Source: Kalaharituber pfeilii (taxonomy: Eukaryota > Ascomycota > Pezizomycetes > Pezizales > Pezizaceae). From it: a DNA stretch of 64,000 bases. Where the stretch lies: NCBI GenBank assembly GCA_015179045.1, contig WHUZ01000078.1, positions 124,001 through 188,000 on the forward strand, in the 5' to 3' direction. The notes beneath the pieces were generated by a model. It saw only the letters and a program-made list of their open reading frames with translations. It did not search any database and was not told where the DNA came from. Position numbers and translations under genes: made by a program. Positions 1 to 9,611 of the stretch are shown here, in pieces. Position 1 is the first letter of the stretch, and every line of letters starts with the position of its first letter.

Positions 1-303
1 GTTATTCATTTGTTGACTAGTCATGTATGACTGCGCCGAATTCTATATAAGCGCCGGCTGGTGATAGCATAGTTAGAAGAATCAAGACACTAGCGGTGTT
101 CTAAGTTCTCTATAACTCTGAACCTATCGTTCCCTCACTACGCCCGTGAACCGCTCCGCTCCGCTGCGCGCCCCACGCCGAGTAGCTGCCCTTTCGGCCC
201 GTCGTATATACGCCTCCGTAGCCATTTCGGCCCGCAGCCTACACACCTCCGTAGCCCTTTCGGCTCGCCGTATATACACCTTCCGGCCCGCCATATACAC
301 CCC
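1..303. repeat. Non-coding start with degenerate minisatellite
   Basis: No gene is seen. From about 181 to 300 a unit of roughly 30-36 bp recurs imperfectly, built on CCGTAGCCCTTTCGGC followed by CCGTATATACACC. It ends just before LINE-derived sequence. No function is visible. Confidence 0.5.
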
Positions 304-363
304 TTAGCCGTAACACCTGGCCTCCGGGCCCAGCGTAGCCGAGCCCCTCACGCCCGTAACAGT

Positions 364-593
364 TTCTTTGTCAGCCTGTCTTATTCCCTCCGCCCCCTTC
401 GTGGTCTTTCTTTGCCATATTTGGCAGTCGTTCCTTATGTGCTCCCAGTTCTCCGGCGCCTTGCCACACCACCTGCATTCCGGAGAGGTGGCCTTTCCTA
501 TCTTGAATCTCCACTCTTTCAATCCCTTGTTGCCTAGTATCCCTGCCAGGGTGGCCAGAGTCCGGCCGTGGTCTAGTCTGTTGAGTGGACTTT
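364..593 (-). mobile_element. Internal fragment of a tail-A LINE (C-terminal knuckle region)
   Basis: About 230 bp nearly identical to 31037-31265, the C-terminal coding part of the large LINE at 30884-33037; I see only about three differences. It encodes the terminal CCHC knuckle (CRWCG ... H ... C) but lacks the 3' UTR, hairpin and poly(A) on the left and stops abruptly on the right. It is therefore a fragment rather than an intact 5'-truncated insertion. It may have been moved by recombination or gene conversion. Confidence 0.7.
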
Positions 594-667
594 TGCATGT
601 TTGTAGCATACTCATACCAGCCACATGCAACGAATGTTCACTAGCACACCTGCTAGTCATGGTGCTC

Positions 668-1199
668 TTTTTTTTTTTTTTTTTTATATCAATACTCGCG
701 TGCCGCCCTAAGGGCTATGGCGAGATTAGTTACATGAGATTAATAACGATAAAAAAGTAGCACTTCCTCCGGAGACTCGACTCATTCCCCAAGCATGTCT
801 ATCAACTCGCTCAACGGGTCCCTCTCCCCCTCCTTTCCCCGAGGGGGCCGTCTCACATGCTCCTCCCCCCCTGGCCACCTCCGCTTCCACACTCTGCACT
901 CCTCCAATGAATGACTCGTTGTCTCTTCCTTCTCCCCGCACCACCTGCATTCAGGGCCGTCCCCTTCGCCTATATGCCATCTCCATGCCCTCAACCCTTT
1001 GCCTCCCAACAGGTCCGCCAGTCGTCCTATCCTATTCCCAAGTCTTTCCAGCGGTTTGTATGTCAACCCCAGCCGAGTCCTCTCCTCAGCTCTCTCCCTC
1101 CTCCCCGTTTGTCTCATCCCGGCCTCCGTCACCATCTCCGACTTGTATTGTAGGGCGGTGCCCAGACTCGCTGCCCTGTCTGCCGCTTCGTTACCCGGG
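668..1199 (-). mobile_element. 5'-truncated tail-A LINE with TSD
   Basis: Reading leftward on the minus strand: LINE ORF2 C-terminus (782-1135; RNase H tail region and CRWCG knuckle), 3' UTR, tail-A hairpin (about 689-717) and poly(A) (T run 668-685). A 13-bp TSD, AGTCATGGTGCTC, flanks it at 655-667 and 1200-1212. This is a typical product of target-primed reverse transcription with 5' truncation. Confidence 0.9.
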
Positions 1200-1212
1200 A
1201 GTCATGGTGCTC

Positions 1213-1654
1213 ATAGCCAATTATTCAGCAATTTGTACCACCAGCTTTGAATCAATTTCGTCAGAAAAAGACCAAAGGAAAAGCTAAAGCGCATTCTATA
1301 ACCTCTGCTGAGTTGGCTGAATGAACAGCTGCTGCAAGAAATTCTAGAAAGTGTCATAGGGAAGGTTCCTCAGGTGTAGCTGAGCTTGAAGAGGATACGT
1401 AAGTTACGCAGGATATTATTCTTGTTGCATCAAGGTCCCATGTATCTTCCACTGCACCTATTTAGATGTTTAGGTATTGTACATAATATCTTGGCTTAGG
1501 TACCTCTGAATCGTAAACCTTGACAACTTCTGCATATTAGCGCACCCCACTGGCGATCCGCTTACCATACAAGGAACTACCTGTCCCTGAGCGGACAGGT
1601 AAAAAGTACCTGTCCGGAGTCATCCTGTCAGAAAACTGAAGTTTTCCATGCTTG
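1213..1654. repeat. Intergenic; contains a dispersed repeat copy (1521-1640)
   Basis: No gene is seen. About 1521-1640 is homologous to 50225-50320 (shared TCTGCATATTAGCGCAC and CAAGGAACTACCTGTCC). This copy carries an extra stretch that forms a hairpin of CCTGTCC against GGACAGG. Confidence 0.5.
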
Positions 1655-1667
1655 TCTGACCAAGGTC

Positions 1668-1766
1668 TTTTTTTTTTTATTTTTTTATTTCACGTAATCT
1701 CGCTTGCAGCTGTTCGCCATGGCAGGGTTCTGGACCGAAGTCCTTATGGCCCCGAAACAGGCACCA
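1668..1766 (-). mobile_element. Truncated tail-B retroelement
   Basis: T run, then the complement of the tail-B hairpin (TGTTCGCCATGGCAGGG) and about 40 bp of the same 3' UTR seen in the gag-only elements at 25259-26754 and 29960-30312. Diverged TSDs flank it: TCTGACCAAGGTC (1655-1667) and TCTGATCAAGCTC (1767-1779), two mismatches, which suggests an old insertion. Confidence 0.75.
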
Positions 1767-1945
1767 TCTGATCAAGCTCGAGGCACCAGTCCCATGAGGC
1801 AAACCGCTCATTGGTGCATTCATGATAGTCAAAGCAAAAAAGCGTGAAAGGCTGAGCCTACTCCAAAGCCACACAGTCAGTGTCCCAGAACGGCCCTTCT
1901 CTGGCATCTTGGAAGTAAATATAATAGATTGTAATTCGAACGAAG

Positions 1946-2009
1946 TTTTTTTTTTTTTTTTTGAGTGTCACGTGACCCCGCGCGCAGCTGCTCGCCAAGG
2001 CAGGGCAGG
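1946..2009 (-). mobile_element. Micro-insertion: tail B plus poly(A), 64 bp
   Basis: A T run and a variant tail-B hairpin only, flanked by the 8-bp TSD GAACGAAG (1938-1945, 2010-2017). Confidence 0.75.
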
Positions 2010-2017
2010 GAACGAAG

Positions 2018-2661
2018 CTAATAATAACCGATATTGCAGTCACAACAGGTTGTACATATAACACACCATGGAGATGATCGACATGACTAACGTGCTTTGT
2101 GCGGCTGAAAATCTTACAGACAAACCAGCCCACTCTTTGTGGATATTAAGCCCGAATTTGTACTTCTCTGTACTTATATGATTGAGAGACCTCCTACATA
2201 TATTACCTTGCAAAAGTCTAGTTCAAGGATTTATCCCAGCGTTCACAATCTCTACGGGGCGGACCCCTTGACCAAAGAACGGAAGGTGCGAAAAAACAAC
2301 GACGAGGCTTTTACAAAATATTTATTTCATTTGCTGACAAGAAAAAAGCTTTTGGTTTTTTGCGTGGCATTTGCGGTATTTTCGAAAGTGAAAAAGATAA
2401 CGGGGTATTGAGAGTTAACTGGATTTGGGGAATTGAGGTGTGAAGGAAGAAACAAAAAGGGTGGGGAGTAAATAATTAGGCTTCGACAGATAAGCATATA
2501 CACAAAGGGATGGCAGTCATGTAGGTTATTGTGAGATTTATTCTCCGATTCCCATCCGCATATCCACCCATGCCTTTGATTTCTTGGTATACGATGCAAT
2601 GGCTAACATGGACTGAGGTATTTGTCCTCCTTCTCCCGTTCACCTCATCCCAGAATGAGGG
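2018..2661. other. Upstream region of the ankyrin gene
   Basis: No convincing gene. An in-frame TGA at 2656-2658 closes the ankyrin reading frame upstream, so its first usable ATG is 2662 unless an upstream exon is spliced in. No clear promoter motif was identified. Confidence 0.4.
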
Positions 2662-5600
2662 ATGGAGACGGGGGGAGGGGGATTATTTGTATGCTATAGG
2701 AAACCGCCCAACGATTCATGGGACTTGGACATCAGTGGGAGGCGGTTTGCGCATGCACTTTATGCGTTGAGATTTTTGACATTGGGGATGAGTGAGGAAG
2801 AGGTGGGAGTGGTGAAGGGGTTCTTGGAGGCAGAGGTGAGGAAGTTGGGATGTGTGGAGGAGGGAAAAAAAGAGGAGGCGAGCATGGATGAGTTGAGTGT
2901 GGATGAGGTGAGGGTGGTTAAGGGATTGGAGACATTATTATTGTGGATGTGCGCGGTGGGAAGGGTGGGGGGAAGGGTGGGGGGAAGGGTGGGGGTGGAT
3001 GTGGTGAGAGAGGTTTTGGGATTGGGAAGGGAGAGGAAAGGGAGGCAGGGAGGGGAGGGAGCAAATGCACAGCGGTGGGAGAGGATGATCCTAGGGAGGG
3101 TAGATTTGAATGTCTTTGATGCAGAGGGCCGCACGGCACTAGCATGGGCAGCATGGAGGGGAGATGAGGAGCTTGTAGAGCTGTTTATGAGTGCGGAGAT
3201 CAAGCGGAGGGTAACAGTTGCAAAAGGATTTGGAAGCAGGAACAGAACTGTGGTTGGATGGGTGGTGGTGCCTTTCAAGCGAAGGGGGAAGGGGAAGGGG
3301 AAGAAAGATGATGGCGGTGATTATGAAGTGGGACAGAACTTGAGGGTGCTGAAGAGCGTGGTCAGACTAGCAAAGGAAGAGATGACAAAGAGAAAATTGC
3401 ATTGGGAGTGGTTTGACGGAGCAGGGTGGATGCCAGTGCACTACGCAGCGTGGTGCGGTTGGAAGGAGGCTGTGAGGATGTTGGTGGAGGAGCTCGGAAT
3501 GGACCCCTTTGAGAAGACGAAGGACCTAAGCCAGTGGAGCGTTTTGCAGCTTGCAGCACTGAGGAGGCAGGTTGCGATTGCGAAGTGGGTCCTGGACTGG
3601 ATGCAGCAGCATGCAGAGAAGATGGAGGCGGTGCAGCGGGAGGAGTGGGTGACTGGCAAGCTGGGCATGAGGGATGCTAGGGGCAACACGGCTCTGATGC
3701 TTGGATGGTGCGAGCGCATTGCAGATCCAGAGGAGCTGGAGGACGGCCCTGCAGAGCAGGCTACAAATGTGCAGACGGTGTCGAGCTTGCTGATGCAGCA
3801 CGAGTGGTTCCAGCAGGAGGTGGACTGCATGCGGGATGCGCTACTGTTTTCAGCGGCAAAGGCAGGCGACGCTGAAAGCGTGGCATACCTACTTGGGCAG
3901 AATCACAAGGTTGTCAAAGAGTCACTGATGTCTATGCATTCCTATTGGCAGGAGACGCCCTTCTCGATTGCATGCAGGAATGCGCACAAGGAAGTTGTGC
4001 AGATGATACTGGAATATGTGATGGCGCGGCGGGCAGCAGGGGATGCACTGTGGGATGACGGTGCGGTGCAGGCAGTCTGGATGCACAGGGACACGAGCGG
4101 ACAGACCGTGCTGGAGAACGCGCTGTGCATGCGCAGGGAGGATATGGGCACGAAGTCGGGATGCTCGGCCAGAGAGTCGCTGCGGCGGCTGCAAGAGGTG
4201 CGGCGGCGAATGGAGTGCCTGGAGACACTGGTGGCGCTGCTGCCGGAGATGATAGAGGCGCTGAGTGTGCAGGACGACGGGACCAGCGCAGCTCTGCTGA
4301 AGCTGGTGGCCCACTGGCCCGCTGAGGCAGCGAGGGCCGCGGCGCTGCTGCTGGAGCGCGGCGGCGGCATGGTGGACGTGAACGCTGTCCGCAACTCGAT
4401 GTTTCTGGCGCTAACAGCCGTGCAGACTGCCGTGGAGACGGGGAACCTCGAGCTTGTCAGGCTGCTACTTTCGCGGGAGGACCTGCGCAGAGACACAATC
4501 TGGAAGCGGAGTATTGACGCGTGCCAGTCGCCGCTGGAGACCGCGATATGCCAGGACAACCTCGAAATGGTGCAGCTCCTGCTCGACCAGCTTCCAGAGG
4601 TTCCGCCAGCATCGGCGAAACCGCTGAGGGTCGAGAGCCTGAGCAGCCCGGAGATGGTCCGCCTGCTCGCGGCGCACCCGCGCGTCTCCCTCGACCCCAA
4701 TGACTACTCGCAGAATCTGTCGTCCCGCACCCTCCTCGGAACCGCGGCGTGGAAGGGCGACTACGACACCTTCAGGGCCCTGCTGGAGCTCCCGGGCGCG
4801 GACTTGAACATCGGCGATGCCAGCAACCGCGGTAGCGTCCTGTGCCAGGCGGCGACCGGGGGACTGCCAGTGGAGCCGCGCAACGGACAGCAGTGCAGGC
4901 AGCGCACTTGGAACCACGACTCGGGCGTGCGGGACAGATTCGACGGACATATCAAGATCATCAGGCATCTACTGGCCCTCCCCGGCGTGGACCCGAACGC
5001 CGCTGACGTGCGAGGCTTCACACCCATCCACAATGCTGCATCCGCAGGGCCCCCGGCGCTGGCACAGGCAATACTGGAAGGTGCGCAGGGGCGCATCGAC
5101 CTGGACAGGAAGTCGAACCACGGGAAAACACCGCTGTCAGTCGCGGCCGCGCAGAACAACCACGAGGTCCTCAAGATACTCCTTGCCATGCCAGGCGTGG
5201 ACCCGACGGCTCCGGACACGAATGGCGACACGCCGCTCATGTGCGCGGCCATGGGCGCGGCCAAGGAGTGCCTCGGGCTGCTTCTGGCGCACCCTGTGGC
5301 CTGGCAGACAGCCAGAAAGCCCAACAATTGCGGATTCACTCCGCTGATGGCCCTCTGCGAAGCAGGGCGCGTCCTCTCACGCGACAGGATCGGGACGCCA
5401 GGCGCCTACATCGCGTGCCTCAGGTTGCTCCTCCAGCTAGCCCCTAACGTCAACCTGCGCTTCCGTGACAGCGCGGGTATTACGCCCCTCATGTGGGCAG
5501 CCCGGCGAAACAACGTGGCCGCCATGGAGCTCCTGCGCCAGCATGCCCTCTCCCGCAGCCAAGATCTGGCAATAGATGAAGGATCTGGCGGATCCGACGG

Positions 5601-5913
5601 AGTGAACACCGCGCTGGTATATGCCGCCCGGTCGAACCAGGTGGACTCGGTGAAGTGGCTCCTTCGGCACGGCGCGGACCCAAACGCGAAAGACGGTGCT
5701 GGGAATGGGGTGTTTCAGCTGGCGCTGGCGAACCTGAATCGGCCTCTCCTGCGCCCTCCCTCAAGTGAGGTCAAGATACTGAGGCTATTGCTGAGCGCAG
5801 GCGCGGACCCGTATGCGGTTGACCATGAGGGGGTGTCGCCATTGGTCGGGTTCAGGACGACGAACTCGAACAGGCACGCGTTGCTGGCCATGCAAGGGTG
5901 GGTAAGGCCGTGA
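2662..5913 (+). CDS. Large ankyrin-repeat protein (1083 aa)
   Basis: One uninterrupted frame of 1083 codons. Residues 1-150 are acidic/basic and Gly-rich with no domain I recognise; a GRVGGRVGGRVG run sits near residue 105. From about residue 152 ankyrin repeats follow with the TPLxxAAxxG-type signature: GRTALAWAAWRG, GWMPVHYAAWCG, TPFSIACRNAHKEVV, TPIHNAASAG, TPLSVAAAQNNHEVL, TPLMCAAMG, TPLMWAARRNN and TALVYAARSN, then LLRHGADPNAKDG and LLSAGADPYAVD near the C-terminus. Ankyrin arrays mediate protein binding; no enzymatic domain, NACHT or membrane segment is visible, so the partner is unknown. The start is the first ATG after the in-frame stop at 2656; a second Met (GMSEEE) about 42 codons in is an alternative. 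GC content rises sharply from 5' to 3' within the gene. Confidence 0.85.
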   Translation: METGGGGLFVCYRKPPNDSWDLDISGRRFAHALYALRFLTLGMSEEEVGVVKGFLEAEVRKLGCVEEGKKEEASMDELSVDEVRVVKGLETLLLWMCAVGRVGGRVGGRVGVDVVREVLGLGRERKGRQGGEGANAQRWERMILGRVDLNVFDAEGRTALAWAAWRGDEELVELFMSAEIKRRVTVAKGFGSRNRTVVGWVVVPFKRRGKGKGKKDDGGDYEVGQNLRVLKSVVRLAKEEMTKRKLHWEWFDGAGWMPVHYAAWCGWKEAVRMLVEELGMDPFEKTKDLSQWSVLQLAALRRQVAIAKWVLDWMQQHAEKMEAVQREEWVTGKLGMRDARGNTALMLGWCERIADPEELEDGPAEQATNVQTVSSLLMQHEWFQQEVDCMRDALLFSAAKAGDAESVAYLLGQNHKVVKESLMSMHSYWQETPFSIACRNAHKEVVQMILEYVMARRAAGDALWDDGAVQAVWMHRDTSGQTVLENALCMRREDMGTKSGCSARESLRRLQEVRRRMECLETLVALLPEMIEALSVQDDGTSAALLKLVAHWPAEAARAAALLLERGGGMVDVNAVRNSMFLALTAVQTAVETGNLELVRLLLSREDLRRDTIWKRSIDACQSPLETAICQDNLEMVQLLLDQLPEVPPASAKPLRVESLSSPEMVRLLAAHPRVSLDPNDYSQNLSSRTLLGTAAWKGDYDTFRALLELPGADLNIGDASNRGSVLCQAATGGLPVEPRNGQQCRQRTWNHDSGVRDRFDGHIKIIRHLLALPGVDPNAADVRGFTPIHNAASAGPPALAQAILEGAQGRIDLDRKSNHGKTPLSVAAAQNNHEVLKILLAMPGVDPTAPDTNGDTPLMCAAMGAAKECLGLLLAHPVAWQTARKPNNCGFTPLMALCEAGRVLSRDRIGTPGAYIACLRLLLQLAPNVNLRFRDSAGITPLMWAARRNNVAAMELLRQHALSRSQDLAIDEGSGGSDGVNTALVYAARSNQVDSVKWLLRHGADPNAKDGAGNGVFQLALANLNRPLLRPPSSEVKILRLLLSAGADPYAVDHEGVSPLVGFRTTNSNRHALLAMQGWVRP

Positions 5914-6484
5914 GGACGCTGCTATTATGGACAGCTTAAATATATCCCATACAGTAGTTAAAACAATGCCACAATGTTGACCTTTGAATGCTTCCTCCAC
6001 CAAGTCCAATGGGGGTTCGAGATAAGCAAAGTGGATGTGCAGCTAAGAGAGTGGAGGGCAGATAGTTGTGGAGTGGGTGTTGATGGGACGTGTTGCGACG
6101 ATTGCTGAATTTTAAGATTGCTGAATTTGACAAAGACGCATTATTTACGTATTGCTTACTATTTATTCCTTTTTTCATCTCCTATTGCTCCAAGAGTGAT
6201 TTAATTGTGTTCTCGAGCAATTCTTTCAGTTGTATCTATCGATAGCTATGTTTTTCATATTACTATTCTTTAACCAAGCAAGGATACATACTGGGGAGGG
6301 GATAGATGACTAACTCCACTCCGTAGATACTCCTGTACTCCGTAGATACTCCTGTACAAGTTCAAGGAAACTAATTGCAGTGCACGATAATTTTGCGGAA
6401 GTCAAACCAAACAGGACTCGGATCCTTACGGCTCTATAATAAAATCATTGCCCTTCCGCAGAAGGCAAGTTTGGGGAACAAAAG
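5914..6484. other. Intergenic with a short tandem repeat
   Basis: No gene. A 20-bp unit (ACTCCGTAGATACTCCTGT) occurs twice in tandem near 6317-6357. The rest is unremarkable 3' flank of the ankyrin gene. Confidence 0.45.
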
Positions 6485-6850
6485 GAAGTGTAAAAAAAAA
6501 ACACTCACCGGAGTGCAGATGGTGCGGGAAGGCGTATGAGAATTTTGCGCACATCATGAACGAGTGTGAGGTGTGGAAGAAAAGACTTCCGGGGGGGGGG
6601 GGGGAGGAGGAGTTGAGACACCCGGCGAAAGTGGAGAAGGAGTAGGGGGTCAAGCTGGTAGAGATCCTAGACTGGGCGGCGGGGTGAAACTTACCTTTCA
6701 GCATTTCCTATTATCTCCGTACACCCCCTTGATGGGGGAGAAACCTCTCTTATCTATGTTACTTTATCCACGTAATTTCATTTCATGTATTTAACCTCGC
6801 CATAGCCCCCAGGGCGGCATGCGAGTAATGAAATAAAAAAAAAGAAAAAA
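6485..6850 (+). mobile_element. 5'-truncated tail-A LINE
   Basis: Encodes the LINE ORF2 C-terminus (CRWCGKAYENFAHIMNEC knuckle, then ...VEILDWAAG with one in-frame stop and a G-run frameshift), followed by a 3' UTR, tail-A hairpin (about 6797-6824) and poly(A) to about 6850. It is closest to the element at 44845-45565. I could not identify a TSD. Confidence 0.75.
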
Positions 6851-7179
6851 GTATGCAATCTTTAACATCTATCTTCCTGGTCCCCTGGTGCCCTAATTTG
6901 GGGTCGATCTGCGCTGCCACAATCTGGATGATGGGAGCCCTTCTGTCTACAGCATTGGCAGGTTTTTGAAAATAGTCCCTCATTGAGTGTCAATTCCATC
7001 CGTTACCTTTCATATATAACAACGTTTGACACTCTTTCCTCTGCTCAGGGAATGTTTTTTTCTGGAATTCTAGCCATGGCAGAATCCCAGAATACCAGGA
7101 AAAGCTGGACTGCAACGGCTGCATAGGCACCTGACAGCCGCATGAGAGGACTAAATATCTAGCTCTACCCATGATCTTT
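6851..7179. other. Intergenic, no gene seen
   Basis: Nothing recognisable. A possible heavily decayed tail-B remnant (CTAGCCATGGCAGA near 7070) is too weak to call. Confidence 0.3.
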
Positions 7180-7192
7180 GTGCTCGCCAAAC

Positions 7193-7246
7193 GCCCTGCC
7201 ATGGCGAACAGCTGCAAGCGGGGTAACGTGACAAAAAAAAAAAAAA
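7193..7246 (+). mobile_element. Micro-insertion: tail B plus poly(A), 54 bp
   Basis: Only the tail-B hairpin (CCCTGCCATGGCGAACAGCT, GCAAGCGGGG) and poly(A), exactly flanked by the 13-bp TSD GTGCTCGCCAAAC (7180-7192, 7247-7259). A very clear tail-only retroposition. Confidence 0.93.
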
Positions 7247-7376
7247 GTGCTCGCCAAACATATCGTTACCCTCAGCGATTGACAAGACCATAGATTTAGG
7301 AAAGGATATTCTGAGAACTGTAGGAACACAGAACTATAGAAAGTGAGCGTTGGTCGTCGTGTTAACCCGACGTACG

Positions 7377-7781
7377 CGAAGTATGACTGCAGTCTCTAAA
7401 ATTCGACCCTGCTCTTGAATGTATCAGAACCTTGGATTAACACGTGAGCTCGTGTGTTGCCTGCCGATGTGGGAACTTTTGTATAGCAAGGAGTGATGCA
7501 CTACTTGTACTCCCCAATTCGCCAACTAAGCTGCGGAACTAAATTTACTATAGTCACCCATGGTGCATCTTCAATCTCAGCCCGATTAATGCCAATTTGC
7601 AGCAGAGGAGGGTATCGTATAACTTCCAGAAGTGTGAATAACCCGGAAGGGCCCCATGTTCCAGTGAAATACATTAATATCGATCAGAATCACAATTATT
7701 CAAGAGTAAACCTCCCCCCCCCCAAAAAGGACATATAAGTACGTCTAAATTCCCTTCTTTCTCACAAGATATATTCTGTTG
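7377..7781 (+). repeat. 405-bp direct repeat, copy 1
   Basis: About 96% identical to 12167-12568. Both copies keep an open frame of about 80 codons (here 7493-7738, beginning MMHYLYSPIRQLSC) that I do not recognise. The two copies differ by about a dozen substitutions and a C-run/A-run length change near the end. Together they bracket the Crinkler gene and a LINE insertion. Confidence 0.8.
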
Positions 7782-7816
7782 AACTTTGGGTAGAAAGAGA
7801 TGATTGTTATTCCTTC

Positions 7817-8562
7817 TTTTTTTTTTTTTTTTTTTTATATCATTACTCGCGTGCCGCCCTAGGGGCTATGGCGAAATTAGTTACATGAGATTAGATACAT
7901 ATGAAGGTAGAAGAAAAGGAATAAGAAAAGATCCTGTGTGTCTCCTATGCCCCTGCCCACTCCAAGATGTCTCTAAGTGGGTCTGTGTCCTTGCTCTTCG
8001 GAGGAGTGACCAAGTCTTGCATGCCTCCTGGCCACTTTCGTTTCCATGTCCTGCACCTAGTGAGCACATGTTCAGTAGTCTCCTCCTCCTCCCCACACCA
8101 TCGACATTCTGGGCTGTCTGCTTTCCCGATTTCGTACTGCCATTTCCGTAGTAACTTGCCGCCCAGTATTCCTGCTAGTGTGGCTATGTGTCGACTTCCA
8201 AGTCTTGTCAAGGGACGGTAGCTGAGCCCTAGCCGGTTTCTCTCTGTGGCGCGCTGATGTCTCGAGGTTTGTCGTATCCCATCTTCTGTTATGGTTTCAT
8301 CTTGGTAGGGGAGGCATGTGCCTATTTTCGCAGCTGTGTCTGCCTCGGTGTTCCCTTTGACTCCTATATGGGACTTGACCCACATCACTGCAACGTCCCA
8401 GTCACCTCGGTCTGTTCTCGCTTTCCAGGCGTCTCTAACCAGTTTTGCCGGTCCTTTGTGGGTGGGCTCTCCCTGGGCGATCTTTAGGAGCTTGGATATC
8501 GATACCTTAGAGTCGGTTATGATCAGGAGTTCCCCAGCTTGATTGCGTAATGCTTCACTCAT
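7817..8562 (-). mobile_element. 5'-truncated tail-A LINE with TSD
   Basis: The minus strand encodes about 205 residues of ORF2 C-terminus: part of RNase H (ITDSKVSISKL; WVKSHIGVKGNTEAD), the linker and the CCHC knuckle (CRWCGEEEETTEHVLTRC), with an intact stop. The tail-A hairpin and an 18-bp T run lie at the left edge. The 11-bp TSD GTTATTCCTTC flanks it at 7806-7816 and 8563-8573. The open frame suggests a fairly recent insertion. Confidence 0.92.
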
Positions 8563-8573
8563 GTTATTCCTTC

Positions 8574-9009
8574 GTAGACAGAGTAGCCAAAGTAATACAC
8601 AAGACTACTAGTACCTTGAGAGGAAAACAATGCGGTTACGTAACTTTAGTCTTTTCTGAAGGGGCATAGCAGCTCGGCCTTGGCATTGAAACTAGCTCTG
8701 TTGAAGATTATGCAATGCATATGAACCGAGACTATGAACCGAGACTATGAACCGAGATTATGGTATAAGGTGTGATGAGGAATCTGAGTTGTGGATACGT
8801 GTTGTGATGATGAGCAACCTTAATACTCGCACAATTTGCTAGCAGCTCATGTCTATAAATAGGTGGATGTTAGGAGCACATACTGTACGTTGAATACAAG
8901 ACACAAGTGAGCAATACTATATGCATTCCTGCGCATCTTTTCCGCATATGTTGCTACACTCCTTGAGGTCTTGGCGTGAGCCAATCTTGGCATTGCCCAG
9001 AGGCCCTGC
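8574..9009 (+). promoter_or_regulatory. Upstream region of the Crinkler-type gene
   Basis: No gene. A 13-bp unit ATGAACCGAGACT is repeated three times at 8721-8759. A TATA-like CTATAAATAGG at about 8853 lies upstream of candidate transcription and start sites; whether it is used is inference. Confidence 0.4.
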
Positions 9010-9167
9010 GTGTGTCCCCCAGCGCAGCCTTCAGCTTCAACACAGTCTCAAGACGCCCAGTCACCGGTACGGTCGGAGGGTTGGTGCAACCAGACTACAG
9101 TCACCGCAACGTCCGAGTCGCAACCTGTCCAACACGCCTGCTCGACGTTAACCTGCACCTATCCCGA

Positions 9168-9528
9168 ATGGCGGATCAGCCTGGCCGTCTCCCTAGCTCT
9201 CCGAGCGCCTGCAGCGCACCCGCATGCCGCTGCGCAAGCCTTGTGGTGCACGTGCCTCCAGGCACGAGCTTTGCCTCGCTGGGGCGCGCGGCTTGCGGGG
9301 CTTGCGGGCATGCGCTTTCCCTGCACACGTTTGGCTCCGAAGCGCCACCACCGCCACCGCCGCCCTCGGCATCCCCGCCGGCCCCGGGGCCCTCAACACA
9401 GCCACAGCCCGCTACACCCTCCCGATCGATGCACGGTATCCCGGCGCGAGCGCCAACCACGCCCCCCGCAACCGTACCGCCAAAAAAAAAGGCGCCGCCA
9501 TCCTCCCCACCAAAGAACGAAATCAGCT
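9168..9528 (+). CDS. Possible 5' exon of the Crinkler-type gene (frame uncertain)
   Basis: GC-rich stretch upstream of the P-loop exon. A GTGAGT donor at 9529 and an AACAG acceptor ending at 9611 define a plausible 83-bp intron. All three frames are open here, so phase decides: only the frame of an ORF starting at 9010 joins in phase to the P-loop exon. The frame beginning MADQPGRLP at 9168 (Pro-rich, PPPPPPPS run) and the frame ending ILPTKERNQL do not. Either the N-terminus is in the 9010 frame or there is a lesion in the A9 run near 9482. Crinkler-type proteins usually carry a short N-terminal header before the NTPase; I do not recognise it here. Confidence 0.35.
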
Positions 9529-9611
9529 GTGAGTGTCCTTCCTCCCTGGTTTTGAGACTACCTTGCTCCTACAATCACACCCTGCTCTGTTCTGCGCGCA
9601 TCGGCTAACAG

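Noticed and set aside
304..660. 118-codon minus-strand ORF as a gene
   Set aside because: It is a fused fragment of LINE ORF2 coding sequence (match at 31037-31265) plus flanking DNA.
2760..3278. Thr/Ser-rich minus-strand ORFs opposite the ankyrin gene
   Set aside because: They are shadows caused by the G-rich coding strand of the ankyrin gene.
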